Below are positions 48,216 through 59,877 of a DNA stretch of 64,000 nucleotides, in pieces. Where the stretch lies: the NCBI GenBank assembly GCA_902776835.1, contig CACYRK010000012.1, positions 16,010-80,009 on the forward strand. The letters run 5' to 3'. Below the pieces are notes generated by a model. The model saw only the letters and a program-made list of their open reading frames with translations. It made no database searches and was not told the DNA's origin. Position 1 is the stretch's first letter; each line of letters starts with the position of its first letter. The DNA comes from an uncultured Bacteroidales bacterium (GTDB lineage: Bacteria > Bacteroidota > Bacteroidia > Bacteroidales > Muribaculaceae). Position numbers and translations under genes: made by a program.

Positions 48216-48818
48216 TTATTGATTTTCTTGATTTTCGTTGGCTGGTTTCGCAGCGTCGTCGGCCTTTACGGCGACCTTCACGGCAGGCTTTTCGACGGTT
48301 TTCTCGTCGGTGGCCTTATCGGGGGCCTCGGCGGGTGCTGCAGGAGCAGGCGCAGGAGCCGGCTCATCCTTCTCGGGCAAGTAGTTGAGTTGCTTCACCA
48401 GCGCCTCACGACGGAACACGGCCTGCTCGAAATCGTTGCTGAACTCGATGGCGTTGGTAGGACACGACTGCACGCACAGCGAGCAGAAGGTGCAACTACC
48501 CAGGTCGTAGATGTACTTGTCGAGTTTTTGTTTTTTCTTGCCGTTTGGCAGGTCGACCATGCGAGTGTCGATGTGGATGGTGCCATTGGGGCAGGCGCGC
48601 TCACAACTGCGGCACGCGATGCACTTGTGGTTACCCTCCTCGTCGTAGACAAACTGCAGGGTGGCCCTGAAACGGTCGGGAATCTTCAACGTAGCCCGGT
48701 TTTCGGGGTACTGTTCGGTAACCTTGGGGGTGACAAGCTCCTTGCCCGTTACCTCCATACCCTTTATCAGGCTGTGGATGCCCTTAAAGAGAGAGACGAA
48801 ATACTCCTGAATGTTCAT
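48216..48818 (-). CDS. nuoI: NADH-quinone oxidoreductase subunit I
   Basis: 200 residues. Two 4Fe-4S motifs, CIACRSCERACP (about 72-83) and CTFCSLCVQSCP (about 112-123), bind clusters N6a and N6b that pass electrons to NuoB. The last 55 residues are a low-complexity tail rich in Ala, Pro, Lys and Glu that is not part of the core fold. The gene restarts the nuo series after the ATP synthase block, 77 bases past the atpG stop. Confidence 0.95.
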   Translation of the reverse strand: MNIQEYFVSLFKGIHSLIKGMEVTGKELVTPKVTEQYPENRATLKIPDRFRATLQFVYDEEGNHKCIACRSCERACPNGTIHIDTRMVDLPNGKKKQKLDKYIYDLGSCTFCSLCVQSCPTNAIEFSNDFEQAVFRREALVKQLNYLPEKDEPAPAPAPAAPAEAPDKATDEKTVEKPAVKVAVKADDAAKPANENQENQ

Positions 48819-48895
48819 ATAACTCTAATGTAGTGTATCAATATAATATTCAATATGTTATACCGCTTGGCGCAAAATGTCGCCGCGGTAGCCTG

Positions 48896-49780
48896 TTAGC
48901 GTTGCACTTGTCCGCCCAGGATGTCGAGCAGTTCGGTGGTGATGCTCTGCTGGCGCAACTTGTTGTACTCCAGGTTGAGTTCGTCGAGCAACTCCTTGGC
49001 GTTGTCGCTCGCCGTCTGCATTGCCATCACGCGTGCGGCCTGCTCGCTGGCCATGCTCTCGGTGAACACCTCCTGCATCATGGCCTGCATGTGCAGTGGC
49101 AACACGCTGTTGAAGATAGCGTTGGCGTCGGGCTCGAAGAGGCAAGGCTCGGTGGCCAGGCGGGCGTCGGCCTGGCTGGCCAGCGCCTCGTAGCGCACCG
49201 GCAGGAACTGCTCGCGGGTGAACCGCTGGCGGCTCGTGCTCACAAAGTGCATGTACAGCAGGTCGACGCGGTCGTAGTGATGGTCGAGGAATTGCTGCCT
49301 GAGCACCTCGGTGAAGTCGTGCACCTGCTGACCGTCGCTGCGCGTGTTGAGCGGGCATTTTTCCACCTCAACATTTTCGATGCGCAACTTGCTGGCGGCC
49401 TTGGTGAGTTTGCGGCCCACGGGCAAGATGGTGATTTTCACATCCTTGCCCCACGCCTTGCGAGCGTCGTCGATGGCCACAAGAAGTTGCTTGAAAATGT
49501 TGATATTGAATGCGCCGCACAGGCCGTCGTCGCTACCGAACACCATCATCGCCACGTGGTTAACGTCGCGTACGGTGGTCAGTGGCGAGTCAAACTCCTG
49601 GTCGGTGACGAGCAGGTGGCTGAGCACCTGCTGCACCATCAACCGGTAGGGCGACAGTTGCTGCAGGCCGGCGGTAGCCTTACGCATCTTAGCCGATGAA
49701 ATCATCTTCATCGCGCTGGTGGTTTTTTGCGTCGAGGCTACCGAGCCGATGCGGCTTTTCAGTTCACGTAGAGTTGACAT
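48896..49780 (-). CDS. atpG: F-type ATP synthase gamma subunit
   Basis: 294 residues forming the rotor shaft. N-terminal LRELKSRIGSVASTQKTTSAMKMISSAKM and C-terminal MQTASDNAKELLDELNLEYNKLRQQSITTELLDI helices form the conserved coiled coil. Between them is a Rossmann-like domain (HVAMMVFGSDDGLCGAFN). Last atp gene, 33 bases after atpA. Confidence 0.95.
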   Translation of the reverse strand: MSTLRELKSRIGSVASTQKTTSAMKMISSAKMRKATAGLQQLSPYRLMVQQVLSHLLVTDQEFDSPLTTVRDVNHVAMMVFGSDDGLCGAFNINIFKQLLVAIDDARKAWGKDVKITILPVGRKLTKAASKLRIENVEVEKCPLNTRSDGQQVHDFTEVLRQQFLDHHYDRVDLLYMHFVSTSRQRFTREQFLPVRYEALASQADARLATEPCLFEPDANAIFNSVLPLHMQAMMQEVFTESMASEQAARVMAMQTASDNAKELLDELNLEYNKLRQQSITTELLDILGGQVQR

Positions 49781-49813
49781 ATCGTTATCTTATCGTGACT
49801 AATGCAATTGTGG

Positions 49814-51391
49814 TCAGGCGGTGTACTGGGCGGCGATGTCGTTGGCGGCGACGCGGAGTTTCTCCATCACGTCGTCGTCGATCTTGCCGCTGCGCAGCAC
49901 GTCCAGCACGTCGTGCTGGTGCTTTGCCTGAAGATACTGTATGAATAGTTTCTCAAACTCGGGCACTTTCTCCAGCGGCACGCGCTGCAGCAGGCCGTTC
50001 ACACCGCAGAAGATGATAGCCACTTGCTCCTCGACCTTCATGGGTGAGTACTGCGGCTGCACGAGCAGGCGCTCGTTTTTGCGGCCGGTGTCGATGGTGC
50101 GTGCGGTCACCGGGTCGATGTCGCCACCGAACTTGGTGAACGCCTCGAGTTCGCGATACTGTGCCTGAGCGATTTTCAGCGTACCGGCGACCTTCTTCAT
50201 GCACTTGATTTGCGCGTTACCACCCACACGGCTCACCGAGATACCCACGTTCACGGCCGGGCGAATACCGGCGTTGAACAGTGCGGTCTCCAGGTAAATC
50301 TGTCCGTCGGTGATTGAAATCACGTTGGTGGGGATGTATGCGCTCACGTCGCCAGCCTGCGTCTCGATGATGGGCAGTGCCGTCAGCGAACCGCCGCCTT
50401 TCACGCGGTCTTTCAGTGCGTCGGGCAGGTCGTTCATCACGGCAGCCACGTCCTGGTTGTCGTTGATTTTTGCGGCGCGCTCGAGCAGTCGGCTGTGCAG
50501 ATAGAAGATATCGCCAGGATAAGCCTCGCGTCCCGAGGGGCGCTTCAGAATCAGCGACAACTCGCGGTAAGCCACTGCGTGCTTCGACAGGTCGTCGTAA
50601 ATCACCAGTGCGTCGCGGCCGGTGTCGCGGAAATACTCGCCGATTGCCGCTCCGGCAAACGGGGCATAGTAGCGCATTGAGGCCGAGTCGGCCGCCGTGG
50701 CAGCCACCACGATGGTGTAAGGCATGGCGCCCTGCTCCTCGAGTTTATTGACCAGTGCGGCCACTGTCGAAGCCTTCTGTCCGATAGCCACATAGATGCA
50801 GTACACGGGCTTGCCGGCCTCGTAGTTCGAGCGCTGGTTGATGATGGTGTCGATGGCGATTGCCGTCTTGCCAATCTGTCGGTCGCCGATGATAAGTTCG
50901 CGCTGTCCGCGTCCGATGGGAATCATCGAGTCGATGGCCTTGAGGCCGGTTTGCAGCGGCTGGTTCACTGGCTGTCGGAAAATCACGCCGGGAGCCTTGC
51001 GCTCCAGTGGCAGGCGCAGACGGTCGCCGTCGATGGTGCCGCGGCCGTCGATGGGCTCGGCGAGCACGTTGATCACGCGTCCCAGCAGGCCTTCGCCCAC
51101 CTGAATCGACGCAATCTGCCCGGTGCGGCGCACCTTCATATTCTCAGATATCGAGTCGACCTCGTTGAGCAAAATCACGCCCACGTCGCTCTCCTCGAGG
51201 TTCATAGCCACGCCAGTGACACCGTTCTCGAACTCCACGAGTTCGTTGGCCTCGACATTTTGCAGGCCGTAGACGTGTGCCACGCCGTCACCGACTTCGA
51301 GCACTGTTCCAACCTCCTCAAAACTGACATTCTGCTGAATGTCGCTGAGTTGTTGTTTCAGTATGTCGGATATTTCGCTTGGGTTGATCAT
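49814..51391 (-). CDS. atpA: F-type ATP synthase alpha subunit
   Basis: 525 residues. Non-catalytic nucleotide-binding subunit of F1: P-loop GDRQIGKTA near 170, [46 protein letters not shown], and the Arg finger region in [11 protein letters not shown]. Full family length, 18 bases after atpH. Confidence 0.97.
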   Translation of the reverse strand: MINPSEISDILKQQLSDIQQNVSFEEVGTVLEVGDGVAHVYGLQNVEANELVEFENGVTGVAMNLEESDVGVILLNEVDSISENMKVRRTGQIASIQVGEGLLGRVINVLAEPIDGRGTIDGDRLRLPLERKAPGVIFRQPVNQPLQTGLKAIDSMIPIGRGQRELIIGDRQIGKTAIAIDTIINQRSNYEAGKPVYCIYVAIGQKASTVAALVNKLEEQGAMPYTIVVAATAADSASMRYYAPFAGAAIGEYFRDTGRDALVIYDDLSKHAVAYRELSLILKRPSGREAYPGDIFYLHSRLLERAAKINDNQDVAAVMNDLPDALKDRVKGGGSLTALPIIETQAGDVSAYIPTNVISITDGQIYLETALFNAGIRPAVNVGISVSRVGGNAQIKCMKKVAGTLKIAQAQYRELEAFTKFGGDIDPVTARTIDTGRKNERLLVQPQYSPMKVEEQVAIIFCGVNGLLQRVPLEKVPEFEKLFIQYLQAKHQHDVLDVLRSGKIDDDVMEKLRVAANDIAAQYTA

Positions 51392-51409
51392 TCTTTAAAA
51401 ATTAACGTG

Positions 51410-51952
51410 TTAACGTAGTAGATTTAAACGCATTTTATTCAATTCATTCTTTACCGACGCGTCGAGCAGTGTGTCGCCCACCTTGACGGTGAATCCGCCT
51501 ATCAGTTGCGGGTCGATTAACTGGTTAACCTCCAGGGTGATGTCGCCCAGGCGGTCGCGTATCAGTTGCACGATTTTGTCGATTTGCTCTTGTGGCAACT
51601 GGGTGGCAGTGGTCACGTCGACCTGTGCTATGCCGTGTTGCTCACGGTAGAGACTCACATAGGACAGCGCTATTTTGCGCAGATACTGAGCACGGTTGTT
51701 CCGAATCACCAACAATAAGAATTTCTCCAGCGAACTTCCTGGCTTGGCTCCCGTCATCTCCACCATGACGCGTCCCTTGTCCTGCTCATCGATGTAGGGG
51801 TTGAGCAGCACACGCTTGACGTCGTCCAGACCGGTGATGCTACCTCGCCCGATGGGCTTAAGTTGCTCATAGATTTCCTGAGCGTCGCCTTTCTCGACAG
51901 CCAACTTATACAGTGCTTTGGCGTATCGGCGTGGTATCAGTCCGTCTTTCAT
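51410..51952 (-). CDS. atpH: F-type ATP synthase delta subunit
   Basis: 180 residues. Starts with RRYAKALYKLAVEKGDAQEIYEQL, the first helix of the delta/OSCP fold, and ends with the conserved ITLEVNQLIDPQLIGGFTVKVGDTLLDASVKNELNKM. It joins the peripheral stalk to the F1 head. Seven bases after atpF. Confidence 0.95.
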   Translation of the reverse strand: MKDGLIPRRYAKALYKLAVEKGDAQEIYEQLKPIGRGSITGLDDVKRVLLNPYIDEQDKGRVMVEMTGAKPGSSLEKFLLLVIRNNRAQYLRKIALSYVSLYREQHGIAQVDVTTATQLPQEQIDKIVQLIRDRLGDITLEVNQLIDPQLIGGFTVKVGDTLLDASVKNELNKMRLNLLR

Positions 51953-51959
51953 AATTCAG

Positions 51960-52457
51960 TTAGTTTTTTGTCTCAACCTCATTGAGATATTTTTCTACCA
52001 GTTCCCGCTGCGCCTGATCGTTGTCGACGTTTTTGCGAATCACTTTTTCGGCGATTTGCAGGGCGATTTCGCTCATCTCTGCTCGCAACTGTTTCTCGCT
52101 TTCTTTGCGCGCTTGATCAATCGACAGCAGTGCAGCATCGGAAACCTTCTTTGCCTCAACGGCCGCCTCGCCACGCGCATCCTCGATGATTTGGGTGCGC
52201 ATTTTGTTGGCGTCGCGAATTATCTCGGCTTGTTGCTGGCGTGCTTCGCCCAACAGTTTGTCGGCCTCAGCGCGAGCGTTGTCGAGGTGAGTCTTGGCTT
52301 GCTGGGCATAGACCACTCCCTTGTCGATTAAGTCGGCCCGCTCCTCCATGCTCTTGATGATGAAGGGCCAGGCGTACTTAGCCAGCACGAAGTACAGTGC
52401 CAGAAAAGCGATGAACATCCAGAACACCAAGCCGAATTGCGGTGTGAAAAGTTCCAT
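51960..52457 (-). CDS. atpF: F-type ATP synthase b subunit
   Basis: 165 residues: one N-terminal membrane helix (FGLVFWMFIAFLALYFVLA) and a long charged coiled coil that forms the peripheral stalk (EERADLIDKGVVYAQQAKTH...). Single b gene, so the stalk is a homodimer. Twenty-two bases after atpE. Confidence 0.95.
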   Translation of the reverse strand: MELFTPQFGLVFWMFIAFLALYFVLAKYAWPFIIKSMEERADLIDKGVVYAQQAKTHLDNARAEADKLLGEARQQQAEIIRDANKMRTQIIEDARGEAAVEAKKVSDAALLSIDQARKESEKQLRAEMSEIALQIAEKVIRKNVDNDQAQRELVEKYLNEVETKN

Positions 52458-52479
52458 GCGTGAATGGAGTTATCGGTGA

Positions 52480-52722
52480 TTAAGAGATGAAAATTGCGAG
52501 GAAACAAACGATCAGCGCCACGAATGCAACGCCCTCGATAAGTGCCGCAATCACAATCATATTGCTGCGGATGTCGCCGGTCGATTCGGGCTGGCGTGCA
52601 ATGGCTTCCATTGCCGAGCCGCCAATCTTACCAATACCAATACCAGCTGCGATAGCAGCGATTCCTGCTCCCAGAGCAGCGCCAAAGTTGGCCATTGCTT
52701 CTGCTAAAATCATTCCTAACAT
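52480..52722 (-). CDS. atpE: F-type ATP synthase c subunit
   Basis: 80 residues, two membrane helices joined by the polar loop ARQPE (42-46). The ion-binding carboxylate is E63 in ALIEGVAF. The residue after the Glu is Gly rather than Ser or Thr, and the Gln found in helix 1 of sodium-type rings is absent, so proton coupling is more likely than sodium. Confidence 0.96.
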   Translation of the reverse strand: MLGMILAEAMANFGAALGAGIAAIAAGIGIGKIGGSAMEAIARQPESTGDIRSNMIVIAALIEGVAFVALIVCFLAIFIS

Positions 52723-52759
52723 AGTCGTAAAGTGTTTTAAATGTTATTGTTTTTGTTTT

Positions 52760-53836
52760 TTATTCTTTTGTTTGTTCGGCTGCGTGGCCGTGAGGCTCAA
52801 CGTGTGCCATCGATATGAAGATGGCGCTCAAGATTGTGAACACGTAGGCCTGGATGAAACTCACCAGCGTGTCGAGCGCAAGCATGAACAGCGCGAAGGC
52901 CAGCGAGAACACTGTGGTCACGCCACCCACCACGGCGCCAAACATCGAGGTGAAGATGAAGATGAGCAACATCAGCACCAGCACCACCATGTGACCGCCC
53001 ATCATGTTGGCGAAGAGACGGATCATCAGCGCGATGGGCTTGGTGAACACGCCCAACACCTCGATTAGCGGCATCATGGGCACGGGGCACTTGAGTGCCA
53101 TGGGCACGTCGGGCCAGAAGATTTCCTTCCAGTACTCGCGTGTGCCGGTGAAGTTGATAATGAAGAATGTGATCAGTGCCAGGGTCATGGTCACGGCCAG
53201 GTTGCCCGTGAGGTTTGCGCCACCGGGGAAGATGACCACCAGTCCCAGCAAGTTCATCGTGAGGATGAAGAAGAACACGGTGAGCAGGTAAGGCGCGTAT
53301 TTCGGCGCTTCCTTGCCCATGATGGGGCGTATGGTGTCGGTGTACACGTAGTCGACGATGAGTTCGAGCAGTGCGGTGCCCTTGCGCGGCGCCGTCATGC
53401 CGTGGCGCTTGTACCAGTTGCGCACGTGCATCACCATCAGCACCACGAGCAGCGCGGCCACGAAGATTGCGGCCACGTTCTTGGTCACCGACAGGTCGAG
53501 CGGGCGGTACTGCGAGCCGTCGGGCTGCAGTTGCACCAACTTGCCGTTGTAGTCGCCGCCCTCGGCAATGGTGAAGCCGGCGTACGTACCGCCGTCGGTC
53601 ACGCGGCTGCTGCTGAAGCAGTGCCAGCCGTCGGTGCCCTTGACGATGATGGGCAGCGGGATGCGCACATCGTGGCAGAACGGCAACTCCCAGCCGTAAG
53701 CGTCGCCCAAGTGCTCATAGATGATTTCCTTGGGGTTCACCTCGCCGTCGCCGTGGTGATGGCCCGCGCGAATGAAGCCCAGTGCCATAAACCCCACGAT
53801 TACCAGGGTGATGATTGCGATTATTGCCTTTTTCAT
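52760..53836 (-). CDS. atpB: F-type ATP synthase a subunit
   Basis: 358 residues. The N-terminal 120 residues are longer than in most bacteria: a membrane anchor, then a His-rich polar region (GHHHGDGEVNPKE) and a periplasmic domain, as usual in Bacteroidetes. The channel part has PLIEVLGVFTKPIALMIRLFANMMGGH with the essential Arg in IRLF. It follows atpC by 6 bases, without the small gene that some Bacteroides have between them. Confidence 0.95.
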   Translation of the reverse strand: MKKAIIAIITLVIVGFMALGFIRAGHHHGDGEVNPKEIIYEHLGDAYGWELPFCHDVRIPLPIIVKGTDGWHCFSSSRVTDGGTYAGFTIAEGGDYNGKLVQLQPDGSQYRPLDLSVTKNVAAIFVAALLVVLMVMHVRNWYKRHGMTAPRKGTALLELIVDYVYTDTIRPIMGKEAPKYAPYLLTVFFFILTMNLLGLVVIFPGGANLTGNLAVTMTLALITFFIINFTGTREYWKEIFWPDVPMALKCPVPMMPLIEVLGVFTKPIALMIRLFANMMGGHMVVLVLMLLIFIFTSMFGAVVGGVTTVFSLAFALFMLALDTLVSFIQAYVFTILSAIFISMAHVEPHGHAAEQTKE

Positions 53837-53842
53837 AGTCGA

Positions 53843-54079
53843 TCAGTAAAGACACACACTCACCACATCGTTTTTCACGTCGGCCACTCCGCCGGCAATG
53901 TCGCGCGTGAGCGTCTCGCCACCCTCGGTGACGAAACTCACGGTGCCAGCCTTGAGCGCGGCGATGAGCGCGGCATGGCCGCGAAGCACCTGGAACATGC
54001 CCAGGGCACCCGGCAGCGTGACGCTGGTCACCTCGCCCTCATAGTCGATTTGTTGAGCCGATATTATCTTGAGTGTCAT
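53843..54079 (-). CDS. atpC: F-type ATP synthase epsilon subunit
   Basis: 78 residues, so only the N-terminal beta-sandwich (ISAQQIDYEGEVTSVTLPGALGMFQVLRGHAALI) is present; the C-terminal two-helix inhibitory domain of the 130-residue form is absent, which is common in Bacteroidetes and implies no epsilon latch inhibition. Forty-two bases after atpD. Confidence 0.93.
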   Translation of the reverse strand: MTLKIISAQQIDYEGEVTSVTLPGALGMFQVLRGHAALIAALKAGTVSFVTEGGETLTRDIAGGVADVKNDVVSVCLY

Positions 54080-54121
54080 GTTATTTTCGTACTGTAATGA
54101 ACGTTATTGTGTGCTATCGCG

Positions 54122-55633
<1,512 letters not shown>

Positions 55634-55691
55634 TTATGTGATATTGTGTATTTAAAATATGTGTATGTGTTTACGTTAATTGTCGCCTTGT

Positions 55692-56768
55692 TTAGAAGTG
55701 CCAGCCCTGTGTCACCACGATGGCCATCACCACCAGGTTCACCAGGCCCATGGGCATGAGGTAACGCCACTCCAACGCCAGCATCTGGTCGATGCGCACG
55801 CGCGGGAACGACCAGCGAATCCACATGAAGATGAACGTCATGAAGAACGCCTTGCCCAGGAACCACACTGTTCCGGGAATCCAATCCATCACAGCGTTGA
55901 AGCCGTCCCAGCCGCTCACGTGCAGCGGCATCCAGCCACCCAGGAACAGCAGTGCGGCGATGCCACTGACCACAAACAGATTGAGGTACTCAGCCAGGTA
56001 GAACAGGCCGTAGTGGATACCGGAGTACTCGGTGTGGTAACCGGCCGTGAGTTCGTGCTCGGCCTCAGGAAGGTCAAACGGGCCACGGTTGTTCTCGGCG
56101 TTGGCGGCGATGATGTAGATGATAAACGCCACGATGGCGGGCAGGTGGCCCTTGAACAGGAACCAGCAGTCTTGCTGAGCCTCGACGATGCCGGTGATGC
56201 TCATTGTGCCGGCCAGGCACACCATTGTGAGCACCGACAGGCCCACCGACAACTCGTAACTGATCATCTGGGCACCCGAGCGCATTGCACCCACAAGGGT
56301 GTATTTGCTGTTGCTCGACCAGCCGGCCAGCAGAATACCCAGCACACCAATCGACGACACGGCGATGATGAAGAACACGCCGATGTTGAAGTCGATAAGT
56401 TGCAAGCCCTTGCCCCACGGCAGGCAGGCAAACGTGAGCACGCTCGCCATCACCACCAGGAACGGGGCGAGGAAGAACAGGAACTTATCGGTGTACCACA
56501 GCGTGATAATCTCCTTGGTGAGGATCTTGAATACGTCGGCAAAGATTTGCAGCGAACCGCCAGGACCCACGCGGATGGGGCCACGACGACATTGTATCCA
56601 GCCGCACACCCAGCGCTCATACATGATGTAAATCATTGCCAGCACCGAGTAGGCAAGCAGGATGAACACCGCCACCAGCACACACTCGATGGTGGTGGCC
56701 AGCCATTGCGGCATCACGCCGAGGAGCAGGTCGTTGAACCAGGTTGCTATATTTGAAAAATCGTACAT
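55692..56768 (-). CDS. nuoH: NADH-quinone oxidoreductase subunit H
   Basis: 358 residues, about eight or nine membrane helices. Conserved parts are ERWVCGWIQCRRGPIRVGPGGSLQIFADVFKILTKE and DLPEAEHELTAGYHTEYSG, the E-rich loop near the quinone cavity. It anchors the peripheral arm. It is 61 bases after nuoCD and is the last nuo gene before the atp block. Confidence 0.95.
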   Translation of the reverse strand: MYDFSNIATWFNDLLLGVMPQWLATTIECVLVAVFILLAYSVLAMIYIMYERWVCGWIQCRRGPIRVGPGGSLQIFADVFKILTKEIITLWYTDKFLFFLAPFLVVMASVLTFACLPWGKGLQLIDFNIGVFFIIAVSSIGVLGILLAGWSSNSKYTLVGAMRSGAQMISYELSVGLSVLTMVCLAGTMSITGIVEAQQDCWFLFKGHLPAIVAFIIYIIAANAENNRGPFDLPEAEHELTAGYHTEYSGIHYGLFYLAEYLNLFVVSGIAALLFLGGWMPLHVSGWDGFNAVMDWIPGTVWFLGKAFFMTFIFMWIRWSFPRVRIDQMLALEWRYLMPMGLVNLVVMAIVVTQGWHF

Positions 56769-56829
56769 ATCAGTTATCTCGTTTTACGTTGATTGTATTT
56801 TTTGTTTCAAAAACTCGTGGTGAAGCCGA

Positions 56830-58476
56830 TTAACGGTCGATGTCGGGGATCACATAGTCGATCGACGCTGTGATGGTGATCAGGTCGGCAATCATGTTGT
56901 CGCGGCAGGTGAGGTCCACGACGCCGATGAGGTTGAAGCACGGCGTCTGGAAGTGCATGCGATAGGGCTTCTGGAAGGGCTTGGGGTCGCCGTCGCTCTC
57001 GATGTACACACCGAAGGCACCGCGGCTGGCCTCCACTTGCTGGTACCAGTGTCCGGCGGGCAACTTAATGAGTTTGGGCACCTTGGCGATGTATTCCTCG
57101 CCCGGCTCGGCCTCCAGTTTGTCGCAGGCCTGGCGCAGTATCTTGATGCTCTGCACAATCTCGTCCATACGCACCATGTAGCGAGCCATCGAGTCGCCCT
57201 CGGGGCGCGTCACCTCGTCGAACTCAAACTCGTCGTAGAGCGAGTAGGGATTGGTCTTGCGCACGTCGCAGTGCACGCCGCTGGCGCGGCCGCTGGGGCC
57301 CGTGATGGCGTAGTCGATGGCCTGCTCCTTAGTCAGCAAGCCCACGCCGGTCATGCGGTTCACGGCAATCACGTTGCCGGTGAACAGTTTGTGATACTCC
57401 TTCAGCGCTTTCTCAATCACGTCGCACGCGTTGCGCACGTCGCTGATGAAGTCGGGGTGCACGTCGGCCACCACGCCGCCAATGGTCAGGTAACTCATCG
57501 ACATGCGCGCGCCGCAGGTCTTGTCGAAGATGTCGTAGATAAGTTCGCGCTCGCGGAAACCATAGAAGAATGCCGTGGTGGCACCCTGGTCCATCGTCAA
57601 GCAGCCGTAACTCAGCAGGTGCGAACTCACACGCATCAACTCGTCCATCATCAGGCGAATCAGTTCGGCACGGCGAGGCACCTCCAGGCCCATGGCCTTC
57701 TCGATGCACAGGCACAGAGCGTGGCGGTTGATGTGCGCTGCCATGTAGTCCATACGCTCGGGATAGAGCAGCGTCTGCGGATAGGTGAGGCTCTCGCACA
57801 TCTTCTCGATGCCGCGGTGTATGTAACCGCTCACCACGTCCACCTTTTTCACCATCTCGCCGTCGAGGCTCACGCGGTAACGCATCACACCGTGCGTCGA
57901 CGGGTGCTGCGGGCCGAAGTTGATGACGTACTCATCGTCGTCGAACACCTGGCCCTCGACCTTGGTGACGTTGCCGTTCTCGTCCTCCACCCACTTGCAG
58001 GTGTAGTCCTCGTTGGTCTCGTCCTCGAGGCGGATGGGGTTCAGTTCGGGCGACGCATCATAGTCCTTGCGCAACGGGTGTCCCACCCAGTCGTTGCGCA
58101 GGAAGAAGCGGCGCATGTCGGGGTGGTTGATAAACACGATGCCGAAGAAGTCGTACACCTCGCGCTCCTGATAGTTGGCCACGCTCCACAGGTCGCTCAC
58201 GCTGTGCAGGCGAGGATTCTCGCGGTCGGTGGTGGCAACTTTCACGTGGATTATCTCGTGAGTGTCGGTATTTGTAAGGTAATAAATGCAGCCAAGGGAG
58301 TCCTTCCAGTCCATGCCCACCACAGCGGTGAGATAGTCGAAATGAAGTTGTTGCTTAAGCGCCGCGGCAAAGTCGTGCCACTGAGCGTCGTCGACGGTGA
58401 CCAGCAGAAACTCGCCCGTGTCGTCAATCACGGCCTGCTGACACAGTTTACCGATTTGTTCTTTCAAATCTGCCAT
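56830..58476 (-). CDS. nuoCD: Fused NADH-quinone oxidoreductase subunits C and D
   Basis: 548 residues: NuoC-like domain at about 1-160 (VVGMDWKDSLGCIYYLTNTDTHE, EREVYDFFGIVFINHPDMRRFFLRNDW) joined by a short linker to a NuoD domain from about 180 (FGPQHPSTHGVMRYRVSLDGE, then MDYMAAHINRHALCLCIEKAMGLEVP). The NuoD part forms the quinone site with NuoB. The C-D fusion is usual in Bacteroidetes. Fifty bases after nuoB. Confidence 0.96.
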   Translation of the reverse strand: MADLKEQIGKLCQQAVIDDTGEFLLVTVDDAQWHDFAAALKQQLHFDYLTAVVGMDWKDSLGCIYYLTNTDTHEIIHVKVATTDRENPRLHSVSDLWSVANYQEREVYDFFGIVFINHPDMRRFFLRNDWVGHPLRKDYDASPELNPIRLEDETNEDYTCKWVEDENGNVTKVEGQVFDDDEYVINFGPQHPSTHGVMRYRVSLDGEMVKKVDVVSGYIHRGIEKMCESLTYPQTLLYPERMDYMAAHINRHALCLCIEKAMGLEVPRRAELIRLMMDELMRVSSHLLSYGCLTMDQGATTAFFYGFRERELIYDIFDKTCGARMSMSYLTIGGVVADVHPDFISDVRNACDVIEKALKEYHKLFTGNVIAVNRMTGVGLLTKEQAIDYAITGPSGRASGVHCDVRKTNPYSLYDEFEFDEVTRPEGDSMARYMVRMDEIVQSIKILRQACDKLEAEPGEEYIAKVPKLIKLPAGHWYQQVEASRGAFGVYIESDGDPKPFQKPYRMHFQTPCFNLIGVVDLTCRDNMIADLITITASIDYVIPDIDR

Positions 58477-58526
58477 ATATAAGTAATGTGTAAAGAGTGT
58501 TTGACAAAAAACTAAATGTTACGCAG

Positions 58527-59126
58527 TCACTTCTCGTCGGGGACGTATTTCATGCGCTTCTCCTTGCGGTTGGCACCGCCCAGGAATTTCGACACCTTGA
58601 TCTTGCGTTGCAACTGCATCAGGGCGTAGAACATCGACTCAGGACGCGGCGGGCAGCCGGGCAGGTACACATCGACGGGGATAATCTCGTCGATGCCTTT
58701 CACCACGCAATAACTGTTCTTGAAGGGTCCGCCGCTCACGGTGCAGGCACCGCAGGCAATCACGTACTTCGGCTCGGCCATCTGCTCATACAGGCGCTTG
58801 AGCACCGGTGCCATGCGGTAGGTGATGGTGCCCTGGCACATGATATAGTCGGCCTGGCGAGGGCTGTTGCGAGCCACCTCGGCGCCAAAGCGCGCCATGT
58901 CGTAGCGGGCGGCACCCAGGCACATAAACTCGATGGCGCAGCAACTCGTGCCGAAGCAGAACGGCCACAGCGAGTTCGAGCGGCTCCAGTTCAGCAACTG
59001 GTCAAGTTTGCCCACAACCACGTTAACACCCGAGGCATTCAACTGGTCAACGAGGCTATCGATATACTCGTTGTCCTTGAAGTCCTCATACTTCATGCTT
59101 TTAATCTTCGGTTTTTTCACTTCCAT
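58527..59126 (-). CDS. nuoB: NADH-quinone oxidoreductase subunit B
   Basis: 199 residues from the ATG at 59126 ([10 protein letters not shown]); the frame is open further upstream but only through nuoA. Cluster N2 ligands are seen in [19 protein letters not shown] and [10 protein letters not shown]2 is the last Fe-S centre before quinone. The start overlaps the nuoA end by 10 bases. The long basic C-terminus ends in [14 protein letters not shown]. Confidence 0.95.
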   Translation of the reverse strand: MEVKKPKIKSMKYEDFKDNEYIDSLVDQLNASGVNVVVGKLDQLLNWSRSNSLWPFCFGTSCCAIEFMCLGAARYDMARFGAEVARNSPRQADYIMCQGTITYRMAPVLKRLYEQMAEPKYVIACGACTVSGGPFKNSYCVVKGIDEIIPVDVYLPGCPPRPESMFYALMQLQRKIKVSKFLGGANRKEKRMKYVPDEK

Positions 59127-59491
59127 CGCAACGCTCCTTTCTTCCATGCATAAGCCAATCCTAAAGCCAGAATCACCAAGAAGGTGCCCACTGCAAGCAG
59201 CGCACCGGATCCCAGGCTGCGGCAAATCGCAGCCCACGGGAAGAGAAACACAGTTTCCACGTCGAACATGAGAAACAGGATGGCGAACAGGTAGTAGCCC
59301 ACATGAAACTGGGCCATCGAGTCGCCACGGGTCGGTATACCACACTCGTAAGGCTCACCTTTCATCTTGGTGTAACTGTGTGGACCCACCAGGGCCGCGA
59401 TAATCAGAGCGCCAGCAACCAGCGCCACGGCAGTCAATGCCGCAGTCACCGCCATCGTGGTGCTCGAAATACCGAATATTGCTTGTTCCAT
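59117..59491 (-). CDS. nuoA: NADH-quinone oxidoreductase subunit A
   Basis: 124 residues with three membrane helices. Family motif [40 protein letters not shown] is clear, with the acidic FDVE. First gene of the respiratory block; promoter at 59649-59680. Confidence 0.95.
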   Translation of the reverse strand: MEQAIFGISSTTMAVTAALTAVALVAGALIIAALVGPHSYTKMKGEPYECGIPTRGDSMAQFHVGYYLFAILFLMFDVETVFLFPWAAICRSLGSGALLAVGTFLVILALGLAYAWKKGALRWK

Positions 59492-59648
59492 AAGTTGAAA
59501 TATAAATTATTTTGTTAATTTCACGTCAAATGCCAACTGCCACCCCGCAATGGGATGGAGCCGGAACAATAGTGTAACCATCTCACTTGCAACCAGTCAT
59601 AACAACACGCCATGCCCAGTGGCCAAGCAGACACCGGTTTTCACGTTG

Positions 59649-59680
59649 CAAAGATACAAAATTAATACTCTACCACCAAT
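59649..59680 (-). promoter_or_regulatory. Promoter of the nuo-atp operon
   Basis: Minus-strand -7 box TATCTTTG (59649-59656), a perfect match, with TTG (59677-59679) 20 nt upstream. Transcription would start near 59642, giving an unusually long leader of about 150 nt before nuoA. It is the only clear promoter seen for the 17-kb block. Confidence 0.75.
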
Positions 59681-59769
59681 TTTTAAACAAAATAATTCAC
59701 CCCACCACCAAAAATCACCCACTCGCCACTTGCAGCCGTTAGGTGATGCTCATGCCGAGCATACAATCA

Positions 59770-59793
59770 GCGGCACGCCAAACGACGTGCCGC
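59770..59793. terminator. GC-rich hairpin downstream of the SUMF1 gene
   Basis: An 8-bp stem GCGGCACG (59770-59777) with its complement (59786-59793) and an 8-base loop, 85 bases past the stop at 59878. No T-run follows, so terminator function is only likely. With the nuo promoter and the repeat at 59805-59862 it accounts for the 386-base spacer 59492-59877. Confidence 0.45.
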
Positions 59794-59804
59794 CAATCTA
59801 TAAT

Positions 59805-59862
59805 CTCTGGTCTGTAATCAGAAATCTATAATCTATAATCTCTAATCTATAATCTTTCAATG
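59805..59862. repeat. Short degenerate ATCTATAATCT tandem repeat
   Basis: About six units of the theme ATCTATAATCT or ATCTCTAATCT, some interrupted (ctggtctgtaatcaga). Low-complexity AT-rich array directly after the SUMF1 gene. Similar GATTATAGATT strings recur in Bacteroidales spacers; purpose unknown. Confidence 0.6.
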
Positions 59863-59877
59863 GCGTTGCCCTTGAAC

